Notes: generated from the letters alone by a model not told the origin. Shown: positions 44,153-56,641, counted from the stretch's first letter. The stretch is DNA of 64,000 bases from Lachnospiraceae bacterium (GCA_021628825.1 JAJXRY010000002.1:682001-746000), one strand, 5' to 3'. Program-made: numbers and translations.

Positions 44153-45067
44153 ATGATACGTTTTTTTTATGAGAGTGTTGTAAGGGCAAAAAGAAAGAAA
44201 TCGTCCTTACTGGAAATTATTATATAAAGTAAATAAACTGATTCTGAATCTGCTTTATCCGATTACACAGAAAAGGAATTGCAAAGCAGGGATTTCGGAG
44301 GATGGACCGGTCATTGTTTCATTGACCACTTATCCGGGGAGAATTGATCAGGTTTGGAAGACGATTTCTTCTTTGCTTAATCAGACGTTAAAACCGAAGA
44401 GGGTTATTTTTATGGCTGGCAAAGAACAGTTTCCGGCTGGGAAGCTGCCGGAAAGTGTACAGCGGTTAACCACACGGGGACTGGAAATTTGTTATTGCGA
44501 AGATCTGAAGTCCCATAAGAAATATTTTGAAGCAATGAAGCAGTTTCCGCAGGAAATCATTGTTACAGCCGATGATGACATTTTATATCCGGAGAATCAT
44601 TTGGAAAAAAATTATGGAAGACACACCTGGAATTCCCACAGGACGTAATTTGCCAATGGAGTCACCGGATCGCGTTTGATGAGCAGGGAGAGTTTCTCCC
44701 TTATAATGACTGGCCGGATAATGGAAGGGAAGTTCCTTCTCTTGCAACGTTGGCGGTAGGATGCAGTGGAATATTGTACCCGCCGGGGGCAGTGGTGAAG
44801 GAAGCCTTTGATCAGGAGAAACTGCAAAAATATGCTTTGGCAGCGGATGACCTGTGGCTGAAGTGTATGGAATTACTGGCTGGAATTAAGACAGTGAATT
44901 GCAATCAGACGATTTTGGTTTATTATAATGTCCTTTCTACAAGAAAGAGCGGCTTATGGGTCAGCAATACGGGACAGCAGAAGAATAATGATAAGGTATG
45001 GAAATTGCTTATGGAGCAGTATCCACAGGCACTTCGGAGCCTTCGAAAAGAAGCAGAACAGGAGTAA
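44153..45067 (+). CDS. GT-A type glycosyltransferase (frameshifts)
   Basis: The corrected frame begins M-I-R-F-F-Y-E-S-V-V, passes V-S-L-T-T-Y-P-G-R, and has T-A-D-D-D-I-L-Y-P, a DDD metal site. Breaks are near 44200 and at the A7 run 44605-44611, which must be five A to read H-L-E-K-L-W-K-T-H-L. The segment S-L-T-T-Y-P-x-R is seen in capsule transferases of uncertain CAZy family. It lies between a GT4 and an acetyltransferase gene. Confidence 0.7.
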
Positions 45068-45070
45068 TTC

Positions 45071-45634
45071 ATGTTTAGTGCTATATTTAAGTTGTATATG
45101 AAATGTAACCGGATTAAAGCAGGAAAAAACCTTAAGCTTAAGGGACTGCCATTTATCTATAATACTTCCGGTTCTGAGATTACGATAGGTGAGGATTGTA
45201 CAATAAAGAGCTCTTTTTTATCAAACCTGGTTGGACTGTATTCCCGAACCATTATTGTTACAAGAGTGAAGAATGCAGAAATTCATATTGGAAACCGGGT
45301 AGGAATTTCCGGCGCTACGATTTATGCCAGAAAAGGAATTACGATTGGAGATGATACCAATATTGGCGGAAATGTGAAGATCCTCGATAATGATTTTCAT
45401 CCCATTGAACCGGAGGCACGTCGGAAAGATCTGAAAGAACAGATTGGGACGAAGCCCATTACGATTGGTAAGAATTGTTTTATCGGATGCAATGCATTGA
45501 TACTAAAAGGAACCGTACTTGGAGACAATTGTGTAGTGGGAGCCGGTGCGGTAGTATCCGGGAAATTTGAAAATAATTGCGTAATTGCAGGAAATCCGGC
45601 AAGGGTGATCCGAAAGCTTTCCGACGAGGAATAA
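45071..45634 (+). CDS. Left-handed beta-helix acetyltransferase (intact)
   Basis: This 187-residue protein has the hexapeptide repeat pattern (for example I-G-N-R-V-G-I-S-G, I-G-D-D-T-N-I-G-G-N-V) and the G-N-P-A-R-V-I-R tail of LbH acyltransferases such as maltose or sugar O/N-acetyltransferases. The His in D-N-D-F-H-P-I is the likely general base. It could acetylate the amino sugar from the FdtA/FdtB-like pair, or an O-position on the glycan; the sequence does not decide. Confidence 0.87.
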   Translation: MFSAIFKLYMKCNRIKAGKNLKLKGLPFIYNTSGSEITIGEDCTIKSSFLSNLVGLYSRTIIVTRVKNAEIHIGNRVGISGATIYARKGITIGDDTNIGGNVKILDNDFHPIEPEARRKDLKEQIGTKPITIGKNCFIGCNALILKGTVLGDNCVVGAGAVVSGKFENNCVIAGNPARVIRKLSDEE

Positions 45635-45638
45635 CAGA

Positions 45639-47646
45639 ATGAAGAAACCATTTACAAATCGTATATTGGGGGTAAATATTGCCATTACCAATATGCAGGA
45701 AACTGTAAATTTAATGATAGAACATTTAGAGGAGATCCGTGGACAGTTTATCTGTCTGTCCAATGTTCACACTACTGTAATGTCAGAAAAGGATGCAGAA
45801 TATCGAAAGATACAGAATTCTGCATTTTTGGCGTTACCGGATGGAAGTCCTTTGGCATTGGTTCAAAGGTTAAGGGGATATCGTAGTGCGGAACAGGTGG
45901 CCGGGCCGGATCTGATGCCGGCCATATGGAAGGCCACCGAGCATACAGAATATTCCCACTATTTTTATGGCAGTACACCGGAAACGATTAAAGCCCTGGA
46001 AAAGAATCTAAGAAGTAAATACCCGGATCTGAAGATTGCCGGAATGGAGGCTCCACCGTTCCGCCCCCTCACGGAAGAAGAGGATCGGCAGGCAGTGGAG
46101 AGAATCAATGCATCCGGAGCAGATTTTGTATGGGTTGGACTGGGTGCCCCCAAGCAGGAGAAATGGATGTATGAACATCAGGGAAGAATTCATGCCGTGA
46201 TGCTTGGAGTAGGTGCAGGCTTTGATTTCCATGCCGGAACGGTAAAAAGAGCCCCTGACTGGATGCGCAGACATTATCTGGAATGGCTGTATCGTCTGGT
46301 ACAGGATCCAAAGCGGCTTTGGAAGCGGTATGTGCAGACGAACGGAAAATTTATTCTGCTTTCCATAAAGGATGCTTTTGTATGGAAAAAATACAGGGAT
46401 GAAAATAAGAAAAATCTCCTGATATATGCCCATTATTATTATCCGGATGTGGCATCCACGGGCCAGATTCTTACAGAACTTGCAGAAGGACTACAGGAAT
46501 CCTTTCATATAACCGTAATTTGTACAGTTCCTTCTTATACCGGGAAAGTGTCACAGTACTATCGTAAGCATAAGTATTACTATGAAAATATTAATGGGGT
46601 GGATGTACTTCGTATTCGGGTACCGGAATTCCGCAAAAATTTTGCTCCCAGCAGGATTGTAAATATTGTATCTTACTTTTTTTCTGCTATTGCAGCAACA
46701 TTCCGTGTGGAACGCCAGGAGTATGTTTTTACCATTTCCCAGCCGCCGGTGCTTGGAGGACTGCTTGGGGTGATTGGCAAGCATTTGAAGAGGGCGAAAC
46801 TGATTTATAACATTCAGGATTTTAATCCGGAACAGGTAAAGGCTGTTGAATTTACCAGTAACAGACTGATTCTGGATGCGATGATGCTACTGGACAAGCA
46901 TAGCTGCAAGGCCGCAGATAAAGTCATTGTAGTTGGAAGGGATATGATAGAAACCCTTAAGAATCGATTCGCTTCCCGGATGGTTCCTTATGCCTATATC
47001 AATAACTGGATTAATGAAAAGGAAATTTATCCTCTCTCTAAAAATGATCAGGGCGTGCAGAGATTTCGACAAAAATATGGATTGGGAGATAAGTTTGTCA
47101 TAATGTATTCCGGAAATATCGGATTATATTATGACTTTGCCGAACCTGTTAAAGCTGATTGCACAGTTTAAGCAGGAAAAAGAGGTTGCTTTTGCATTTA
47201 TTGGAGAAGGATCTGTATTGCAGGAGTTAAAGGAATATCAGAGACAGCATCACCTTGAAAATGTAGTCTTTATTCCCTACCAGGAGAAGAAAGACCTCAT
47301 TTACAGCCTGAATGCAGGAGATGTACATTTTGTTGTTAACGCCAAAGGAATTAAAGGAGTATCGGTTCCAAGTAAGCTGTATGGTGTTATGGCAGCGGGC
47401 AAACCGGTATTTGGAATACTGGAAGAAGGATCGGAAGCGAGACTGATTGTGGAAGAGGCTGCGTGTGGTAAGGTAGTTGCTCCGGAGGATTATGCAGCAA
47501 TTCATGAATTAATGACTGAGTTTATCCGTAAGAAGGATAGTGAAGCTTTGAAGCAGATGGGAGAAAACGGAAGGGATTATCTGACAAGGCATTTGACGAA
47601 GGATGTCTCGATCGAGAAATACAAAGAAGAAATATTGTCCTGCTGA
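45639..47646 (+). CDS. TagA/WecG-type (GT26) transferase fused in frame to a GT4 transferase (one frameshift)
   Basis: The N-terminal 240 residues are a GT26 domain, with L-P-D-G-S-P-L-A and V-G-L-G-A-P-K-Q-E-K-W. TagA/WecG add ManNAc or ManNAc uronate to a lipid-linked primer. The reading frame then continues without a stop into a GT-B GT4 domain from about 46410 (L-L-I-Y-A-H-Y-Y-Y-P-D-V-A-S). Two genes may be falsely joined by a homopolymer error: an ATG at 46398 and a TGA at 46419-46421 lie in other frames. A T run near 47130 splits the GT4 part, and T2 restores Y-Y-D-L-P-N-L-L. Confidence 0.8.
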
Positions 47647-47667
47647 TTACATTTAAGAGGTTAGTAT

Positions 47668-49512
47668 ATGTCTTTTTTCTTATTTATAAAACAATTTGTG
47701 GATATGCTCTATCCATATAAGATATTAGATTACGGAATGGTTATACTGGTGATTTTTATTACTGGCATACCAGATTGCCCTGGTCAGACCGGATTTTTCG
47801 GAACCATTTCAGTATTACAGATGCCATTATGTTAGCTTATGGTATTCTTCTAACCGTTTCATGGATCCGGTCTGAGGGGGATATCAGACTTATTTTAAGG
47901 TGATGTCAGCGTTCTTATTGTATTTTGTCGGGAGAATTTATTATGACAGAATCAAAGAGTGTTATGGTTCTCTCGTATTGGCATCATATCTTATTGTTTA
48001 TCTGAATCTTGGGAAACGTATCTGGAATTTTGGAATGAAGCTCTGGCTTGTAAAGGATGCAGGAGGAGACTTCTACTATAACGATACCGATATGGCCTTT
48101 GCCATGATACTTGCGATGGTGTTTATTGCAATGTATGCCAGAAATTCCGTTATAAAGCTTTTTTTACAATATTTATTGTCTGTCCGTATATGGTATTTTT
48201 TTCGGATGCAGGAATTCAAATGGCGCTTATGCTGGCGGTATATGTTGTGATCGGTATTTACATTGTAGAACTTGTTCTGCGCAACCAGCGCCTTTCCGGG
48301 GCACTGCTTACCATTATGGTGATTGGACTTTTAGGAGTGGTGGTGCTCTTATATGCACCTGTAATGGGAGCGATTGCCCAGGAAAGTGTTGCAGGAATAT
48401 TTGGCAGCCGGCTTTTTGATCTTGGAAATATGTATAGCAGATATGGAGAATGGCAGAGGATTCTTCAGAAGTGTACAAATGGATCTGTATTACAGCATGT
48501 GTTTGGAATTGATCTTGGATCCCAGCTGGTGATACAAAGTATGTATATTAAAATTTATTATGCAGCAGGATACTGTGGACTGCTTCTTGCATTAGCAGCG
48601 ATCATCAGTGTTATGCATTATGTGGTAAAGGTGGAGGACCGCAAGACCTTTTACCTCACTGTGATCATGGCAATCCTGTTACTGGGAAGCGGTGTTGCGG
48701 TTAACAGTATGGAATCGACACAGATGGGCTGGTTTCCGATGCTGTTTGCAGGAATGGTCATTTCGTCAGTACAGGCGCAAAAAGGGAGAATTGTCGGAAT
48801 CGTGACAGGAACGATCCGGCCTGCTTCACAAATGGGACAACTGGTGGTACGGGATGAAAAAGAACGGCTGGAACAGTATTTGCAGGGACTTCGTCCGTTG
48901 ATAGAATCTGAAGCTTTTTCAAAGCTCATTTTTGCCGAGAACAGTAATTATGGCGGAGATATTTTTGAAGGTCTGCAACAGAGTGCAGAAGAGCATCAGA
49001 CGAATCTTGAATATCTGTCATTTCAGGGAAATGCAGAACAGGCCTGTATTCATGGAAAGGGCTATGGAGAGGGAGAGATTATGAAGTATGTCTTCCAACA
49101 TAGTGAATTATTGAAGAATGAACCGTATTTTGTTAAAATAACAGGAAGGCTTCAGATTGATAATATTGCGAGGCTTACATCACGGCTTAAGAAATCCGGA
49201 ACATATTTTAATATTCCGAATCCAACGCGCCGGGATATTTATGATACCAGAATTTACGCCATGCCGGTAAAACAGTTTGAAGAATACTTTGAGAATGAAT
49301 ATGGACGTGTCATGGACAGGGAAGGTGTTTTTCTGGAGCATGTTTATACCGGAATATTAAGAGACAATAATATTTACGTGAGCAATTTCCCATTATATCC
49401 AAGAATCCGTGGTATCTCCGGATCAGGCGGACTTACTTATGATTATACGGAATGGAAGTGCAAAGTAAAAGATCTGTTGTGTAAAATGAATTATTATAAG
49501 GTAAAGGAATAG
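47668..49512 (+). CDS. Wzy-like membrane protein with an unfamiliar C-terminal domain in one frame (frameshifts)
   Basis: The N-terminal 375 residues have about ten membrane segments like a polymerase or ligase. The frame then continues from about 48789 into a soluble domain of 240 residues (I-V-T-G-T-I-R-P-A, L-R-D-E-K-E-R-L-E-Q-Y, G-K-G-Y-G-E-G-E-I, K-I-T-G-R-L) that looks like a separate cytoplasmic capsule protein. Removing one A from the A5 near 48780 would end the membrane part at a TGA near 48805, so two genes are plausible. Other breaks are near 47760, 47880 and 48170. I do not recognise the C-terminal domain by name. Confidence 0.65.
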
Positions 49513-49516
49513 AGAC

Positions 49517-50233
49517 GTGCTTTTTACAATTATTACGGTATGTTTTAACAGTGAGAAAACGATAGAACGAACGATACAAAGTGTCCTGAATCAGACCTGT
49601 CAGGATTATGAATACCTCATTATAGATGGTGCATCTACAGATGGAACTATGGAGATTGTTCGTAAATATGAGCCGTTATTTCAAGGCCGGATGCGCTGGA
49701 TCTCAGAAAAGGATCAGGGAATCTATGATGCCATGAACAAAGGAATCGGACAAGCATCAGGGGAGCTGATCGGCATTGTTAACAGTGATGATTACTATGA
49801 ACCGGACGCTTTGGCGATTATGAAGAACCTCTATACGGGATATCAATACTCAATCCTGTATGGAGCAGTAAGAGCAGTCGAAGATGGAAGGGAAACAATG
49901 GTTTATATTAAGAACCATGAGTTCATAGAACAGGATATGATTACCCATCCATCCTGTTTTATCAGTAAAAAGCTGTATGATACCTTTGGAAGATATTCTC
50001 TTGAATATCCCTATTCTGCGGATTATGAATTTATGTTGAGAATTCGCAAGGAAAAAGAAATCCGATATTTTAAGACCTATGATATTATTACGAATTTTAC
50101 CAGTGGAGGTGCCTCTGGTACACGGAAGGGATACCGGGATACAATGAAATTGCTTTATCATTATCATCTGATCGGTAAGAAGAGATATTATTATGAAATG
50201 ATTAAGACGTGGATTGCAATGCATATTAATTAG
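49517..50233 (+). CDS. GT2 family glycosyltransferase, WcaA-like (intact)
   Basis: The 238-residue GT-A protein starts at a GTG four bases after the previous stop. It reads F-T-I-I-T-V-C-F-N-S, I-I-D-G-A-S-T-D-G-T and N-S-D-D-Y, the GT2 signature with an NSDD metal site. D-Q-G-I-Y-D-A-M-N-K-G is typical of colanic-acid-type transferases. The frame is intact. Confidence 0.9.
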   Translation: MLFTIITVCFNSEKTIERTIQSVLNQTCQDYEYLIIDGASTDGTMEIVRKYEPLFQGRMRWISEKDQGIYDAMNKGIGQASGELIGIVNSDDYYEPDALAIMKNLYTGYQYSILYGAVRAVEDGRETMVYIKNHEFIEQDMITHPSCFISKKLYDTFGRYSLEYPYSADYEFMLRIRKEKEIRYFKTYDIITNFTSGGASGTRKGYRDTMKLLYHYHLIGKKRYYYEMIKTWIAMHIN

Positions 50234-50269
50234 AAGACAAGATGATATATGGAATGTGATGATAGATAT

Positions 50270-51731
50270 ATGGAAATGAAAAAAATAAGAGCCTGAAAAA
50301 AATTATATTTTTAAACTTAATATATCAGATCATAACAATTATTGTACCATTTATCACCACTCCTTATATATCCCGGGTGTTACAGGTAGGGGGAGTGGGT
50401 GCATACAGTTATACGCTTGCAACTGCAACTTATATGGGAACCTTTGCTATATTGGGGATGGACATCTATGGACAATTGCAGGTGGCGAAATGCAGAGAGG
50501 ATAAAAGAGAATGCAGTAAGCTGATTTATGGTATTTTTGCAGCAAAGTTTCTGACAACTGCAATAACCATATTAGTATATATTGTATTAGAGCCATATAT
50601 AGGAATGTATAAAAAAATCTATATTGGATTATGATCATTTTTCTTCCTGTCACAATTAGTCGATTTTACATGGTTTTTTTCAAGGGATAGAAGAGTTTGC
50701 ATTTATTGTGACAAGAAATCTTCTGGTAAAAGGCGTTGGAATTATTGGAATTTTTCTGTTTTTGTAAAAAAATCCGGATGATGTTGGAATTTATACAATC
50801 ATTATGCAGGGAACGGTATTTATCGGAAATCTGATCGTAGTTCCGTATCTGCGCAAATTTGTCACATTGATACCTGTTAAACAGATTGACATATTGCCAC
50901 ACTTAAAAGGCGGGCTGATATATTTTGTGCCTACGATTGCAACCTCTGTATATACTATGCTTGATAAGGCTATGATAGGGTGGATTACGAAGACTCCATA
51001 TGAAAACGGTTATTATGAGCAGGCATATAAAATAGTACAGATGGTATTGGTGGTTGTGACGTCATTGCGGACAGTTACATTACCGAGGGTAGTACGACTG
51101 TATGATGAGAAAAATTACAATGAGCTCAGGAACATTATTGATACTACGATACGATTTGTGATCTGTATTGCGATGCCAATGGCAGTAGGCTTAATGATGG
51201 TAGCACCTCAATTGATACCTCTCTTTTTGGGAGAGAGTTTTCAAAAGTGTATTCTTATTGTGAGAGTGCTGGCAGTTTTAATAGTGGTTGTAGGCTTGAG
51301 TGTTTTAATAAGCGGACAATGCTTAACAGCCATGGGAAAACAGAAGCAGGCCAATATCTGTGTCATTGCAGGGGCTGTGATTAATTTTTATAATGAATCT
51401 GGTGCTTATACCGTTGGTGGGAGCTTTAGGGGCAGCAATAGCAACAGTGGCTGCTGAGACACTTATCCTGATTATGTTAATGGCCTTTGGAAGACAGGAT
51501 ATAAAACTCAGGGAAATTGTAAAACAATTTTTCAGGTATGGTTTTTGCAGTGTAATCATGGCAGCAGCAATATATGGGCTAAACTATACAGGACTGGGTG
51601 ATGAACTGCTGTTAATGTCTAAAATATTATTGGGTATCATGGTGTATCTGGGAAGCCTTCTTTTGATAAAAGATGATCTGATAATGAATTTTATTCATAG
51701 TATTATATTGCGCGTAAAGAAGAATAAATAA
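50270..51731 (+). CDS. Wzx-type flippase (second copy, frameshifts)
   Basis: Corrected, the protein starts near M-K-N-K-S-L-K-K-I-I-F-L-N-L-I-Y-Q and has about twelve membrane segments, with T-T-P-Y-I-S-R-V-L early on, as in Wzx proteins. The ATG may be 50270 or 50276. Breaks are at the A7 run 50279-50285, near 50615 (A7), 50675 (T6), 50766 (A7) and 51390. It is AT-rich and different from the flippase at 31195. Confidence 0.83.
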
Positions 51732-51768
51732 TGCGCATCATGGATGACAACTCAAGAGGAATGTGTCA

Positions 51769-52814
51769 ATGCAAAAAAATAAGTGAAATTCTTAAAAAAT
51801 AGTGTGCTGCATTTTTTTGTAAAAAGCATTTAAGCATATAAACGATAAAGAGTATTTAGAATTCTTTATTAATAGAGAGAACAATCCTATGCTGCTGGAG
51901 TTTGAAAACAGAGGTCAAAAGCTGCATCGGTGACTGTATTTATCTGATAGAAGAAGTGGGAGAAGGCTATGGATTTTTTTGCTGAATTCCATACAATGCT
52001 TCAAAAAAACTGATATTTGCGGAAACCTTTCATTTGAAACCGTATGTACGCTGGGGAAAAAGAATTTTTTTATATTATGAAGAAGATATAAAAAAAGTAC
52101 ACAGAATGCATATGAATATTTGTTTGAGCCAATTAATGGGGAGCTTGGCAATAGGATTGACCGGGCGGAGCTGTTGACAATATCCAAGAAAGGACAGGCA
52201 GGCTGGATCGAAGAAAAATATCATAGGGGATATGATTTATCCGGGGAATATCTGGCGAAAGCGGCGGATGTATACAGAAGATATATCCGTTTGAATTCGC
52301 AGACTGCTCCTGAAATGCAAAAGGAAATCCATACATTATTAGGGGATAAGAAGACCCTGGCAGTTCATTACAGAGGAACAGATTTTAAAATGAATTATGA
52401 TAATCATCCGGTGTGTGTGACACTTGAGCAGGAGCTTAAGGTAATCAGACAAGCAATGAGAGAGGAAGGATTCGAACAAATTTTTCTGGCAACGGATGAC
52501 AAAGCAGCGGTTGAAGCTTTTAGGGCGGAGTTTAAGAAACAGATCGTCTTTTATTCGGATGTGGCACGGAGTAATAGTACAACTTCTGTTGCATTCAGTA
52601 AAAGTAACAGAGAAATGCATCATTATTTGCTGGCGTATGAAGTACTGCGCGATATGTTGACATTAGCGGCATGTGATGGACTGGTAGCAGGTGTTTCGCA
52701 GGTATCGATATGTGCACGGATTGCCAAGGCATCTGAAGGTAAAGAATACACTTATGTGCACATTATTGATAATGGTAAAAAAATTACAATAATAAAAAAA
52801 TTCAAGGCACATAA
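51769..52814 (+). CDS. Possible fucosyltransferase-like protein (heavily frameshifted)
   Basis: AAGAGGA before the ATG at 51769 suggests the start, but at least six homopolymer breaks occur in 51770-52120. The clear part from 52120 has E-L-G-N-R-I-D-R and L-A-V-H-Y-R-G-T-D-F, which recalls the H-x-R-x-T-D loop of NodZ/O-fucosyltransferase-type enzymes. An A7 run near 52794-52800 read as five gives a TAA at 52812-52814. The family call is tentative. If correct, it is a fourth enzyme that uses GDP-fucose in this window. Confidence 0.5.
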
Positions 52815-52833
52815 ATGCCCGGGAGAAAAAAAC

Positions 52834-54907
52834 ATGAAGCAGTATGAAATAAGATCACTCTTTTTAAAAAGAAATATTAAAAAAAACTGGCTTTATATGG
52901 AATTGTATTTATGATGACGCTGGCAGCAGCTTTTGTGATGTTTAAAATGAAGGTTGAGGATACAATAGTTCCTTATGAAACCTATGTCGCTAATCTTGAT
53001 GAGGAACAGTTTATCAGAAATCTGACTTCGGGAATGACGATCGAACAGTCCTTTGTTGCACCGCATGATTTTGAGTGTATTACATTAAGCTGCTCTGACC
53101 ATGAACAGAGACTTCCGGGGAAGATTTTTGCTTGAAGTATGGGATACAGAAGCAGGGGAGTCGGTTTATTCAAAAAAAATAGAAAATACGGATATTCACT
53201 ATGGGACTCCTTTGGAAATCGTCTTTCCGGGAACAGGGAATCATTCTTATCTGGTAAAGGTAACGGCAATGGATACCGGAGAAGAAGCGATTGGATTTTA
53301 TGGATATTTACCCGAAGAAGGAGAGCAGACAGCACTTGTTAATGGAGAAAAATCCGATTATGCGCTTAGTATTGGGATACATATCTATTCCGATTTGTTC
53401 TCCAGACTTTTATATCTGATATTGATCATTGCGTTTGCAGGACTCTTTATCCTTTTGCTTTTTTTGAGTGAAGGAAAGTTGAAGACAGAACAGATTTTTT
53501 TAATAATTGCAATTCCAATGGGGATTGCACTTCTTTGCTTTCAGTCTGTGAATTTTATTCATGATGGTGATGCCCATTTCCTGCAATCGTATCATTATGC
53601 CAATGAATTGCTTGGAAAGGCACAGAACGATACCCGGATATCTATTGGGATGAGACAGGATGATGTGGATGCCGTGTTCAACTGCAATTCTGCCGTAAAT
53701 AATAATGCACGGAATATGAGTCACATTATGGAAACCTGGAGTTGGTTTGCCGAGGATGTAACTATGGTGGAGGGCATTAAACGGGAAGGAGTAGCCGGAG
53801 CGAACATGCTGGAGTATTTTCCAAGTGTCATTGCAATTGCATTGGCAAGGCTATTTCACTTAGGCACGTATCCCATGATTTTGCTGGCAAAGATATTCCC
53901 ATTTGTCCTTTATCTGACCGCCTGTTACTATGCAATTAAAATAATCCCTGTAGGAAAAAGAATATTACTTTTTCTGGCAGCATTACCGATGTCTCTGCAG
54001 CAGGCTACAGGCATTACCTATGATAATTTTACTTATATGGTATTGTTTTTTTAATGCTGGCTCTGGTGCTGAAAAATTTACTATGAAGGAATAAATAGAA
54101 AAAAACAGGGATTTCTCTGGCTCTTTTTATGTATGGCTTTGAGTCTCTGTAAAGGTGGTGTTTATACGCCGATGCTTTTCCTGGTTTTATGTATTCCGAA
54201 AGAAAAGATGGGAAATATAAAGAAGAAGATCATTTATATTCTGGTAACGGGAGGCCTAACGTTACTTCTGTTTCTGGTAAGTTATAGCAGTCTGCTGATG
54301 ATGTACCTGAAACCTACGCCGCCTGTAACAGAGCAGACCGCAGAGGTTATGACGGAAGAGGGAAATGCGATAGCCTCAGAAACAGAGCAGGAATCGGAAC
54401 CAGTATTTATCATGGATCAAAGATACGGTATGAGCTATTGCTTAAAGCAGCCGGTTGACTTCATAAAGCTGGTCATGCAGACCGTAGTGGATAAAACAGA
54501 AGAATATTACCGTGGAGTTTTAGGGAGAATCATAGCCTGGCCGGCGGCGGATGTTCCTGCATGGTCTTCCTTTTTATTTGGAATTATTCTCCTGTTGTCA
54601 ATAAATCGTGTGGGCAGGGAGGAAAAAGATAGACTGCAGGCTTAAGCTGGGGATGCTTGTTACTTTTTGTTTTAGTGGCTATGGCACATTTCGTCATTTT
54701 TTTCGAGTGAAACAACAAAGGGAATGGCATACATCTGGGGAATACAGGGCAGATATTTTTATTCCCTTATTATTATTGCTTCTTCTGTGTATCAGAAACA
54801 ATCATGCGATAGAGGAAGAGGGGGCACAGCAGGGATTATACATTTTTGTATGATGTGCAATGGATCTTTTATCTTATGGGATATTATATCGGAAAGGGTT
54901 TTTTTAA
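52834..54907 (+). CDS. DUF2142 family membrane protein (frameshifts)
   Basis: A membrane segment at the N-terminus is followed by a beta-rich external domain (52990-53340), then many membrane segments, with H-D-G-D-A-H-F and near the end G-I-Q-G-R-Y-F, both typical of DUF2142 proteins. These are probably GT-C-like enzymes of the cell envelope. An acidic, Glu/Thr-rich loop lies around 54310-54400. Breaks are near 52880, 53130, 54050, 54085, 54640, 54670, 54715 and 54760. The exact end is uncertain. Confidence 0.75.
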
Positions 54908-54909
54908 AT

Positions 54910-56620
54910 TTGGAGAAAAAAATAAGGCTCTTACAACAAAAGAATGTAAAATGGCTGTTTCTCATAGGAGTTATTTTCTATACGATCTGGGTAAGCCTGT
55001 TTACTTCAACGGTACATATAGAAGTGGATGAGGAATTATATGTGACGCTGGCGAAGTCTTTTCATTATTTGGGAAGGTTTGAAAAAAACGGTCAGATATT
55101 GGATTACAGTTGTGTGCTTTACTCGATGCTTCTTTCGTTGGCATATTATTTTTATACACCGGAAAGCATTTTATTTCTATTGCGCTTTGTGGGCGTACTT
55201 TGTATGTGTTCATCCGTATTTCCAATTTATTTTCTGGCAAAAGCAATTCTTATGGATGAGGGCATGGCGGTGAAGATAATCGCATGGTTTCTTTTGATGC
55301 CGTATATGGCAGATTGCGCTTATATGATGCAGGAAGTACTGTGTTATCCATTATTCTGCTGGCTGCTTTTCTTTATGTACCGCCTGTTTGAGGAAGATCA
55401 GAGAGGATACAAATGGTGCATTTTAGCGGCTATTTTTTTCTGTCAGTCTCTTTTTCACGAAGACTTATACTTTTTTTATCCCAATTACGTTAAACCTTAC
55501 TCTTTTTTTATGATGTGGATGAAAGTAAAGGGGGAAAAGAGAAAAAGGATAACCGTGACCATTCTTATCTATGATGCCCTTTATATCGTTCTGTTTGCAG
55601 GATTCTATTTTATGATTTTCGCAATCAATGGGTTTGAAAAGGGAGTAAATCATTATTCTTCCCAGATCAGGAATCTGTTTCCCATCACATCAGCTACTGT
55701 CTTTTGGGGAATGATAGGATGTCTGGTATATTTATGCTACCTGATTTTTAATACGGGCATTTTTACAATGGGAAGTTTAGCTGTCATATATAAAAAGGAA
55801 CGAAAGCCATTTTATTTATGGGTGATTGGATCACTACTGTTTATGATTGTGGAAATTGTGTTTTTTTGATTGTTCTTACCGAAGAGGGAGTTGGTGTATT
55901 TCCACGTAAAAATACTGTTCCGTTATTTTCAGATCTGGATGCCGGTGCTCTTAATTGTATTTATTAAAAAAATGTGGGAGTATGATGATGCCTATTATAG
56001 ATTCATCTTCTGGACCGGTATCGCAGGACTCGCAGGATCTCTGGTATACTATTTATTCCGTGGTACGACTGCAAGACAGGCCATTATGGATGGGCACCTG
56101 TATCTGATATTAGAAAATATTTCCAAGCTTATATTACCTCATGCAGATGCAGTCATAACCGGGGTGATTGCTTTAGGTTTTATTAGTCATTTATTTTTAA
56201 GAAAATTCGTATCTCCAAAGACAAAAATATGGATTGGGATAGCAGGGGTGACAATAGGATTCTGGTTACTTACCTTGATCCAGTTACCTGTTTATACGAA
56301 TATCTATGTGAAAGGGACAGAAATCGAGAAGGATGGCATTGAAATTGCAAAATACGCCCAAAAGCAATAAAAATTGATGAAATATTTTATATTTATGATA
56401 CAATAGAAAACAGATATGGTTATTTAAGAAGTTACTATGGGTATACCAGACAGGACTGCCGTACGATTTCGGTTACAGATTATGAACAACATAAAGAAAG
56501 CTATGTATCCGGAAACGTGATGTTTTTTTGATTCCGGAATATGTGACAGAAGAAATTGATGCGGAGCCCTGCAGTGAACTTAACCTTTCCCATTTTACAG
56601 CATATTTGCCCAAGCATTAG
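54910..56620 (+). CDS. Large GT-C-type membrane glycosyltransferase (frameshifts)
   Basis: The TTG at 54910 is the most likely start in this frame. The block H-I-E-V-D-E-E-L-Y after the first membrane segment is the acidic first external loop of GT-C enzymes (ArnT/PMT-like), which use polyprenyl-phosphate sugars. About eleven membrane segments follow, then a short external domain with Y-D-T-I-E-N-R-Y-G-Y. Breaks are near 55450-55490, 55868 (in-frame TGA after a T7), 56350 and 56527 (T7). The corrected end is the TAG at 56618-56620. GT2 and DUF2304 genes after it resemble a polyprenol-phosphate-sugar supply set. Confidence 0.68.
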
Positions 56621-56641
56621 GAATATGAGGAATATAAATTT

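Noticed and set aside
46551..46784. Minus-strand open frames under the GT genes
   Set aside because: They lack ribosome binding sites and protein-family features and lie opposite well-supported conserved coding sequence.
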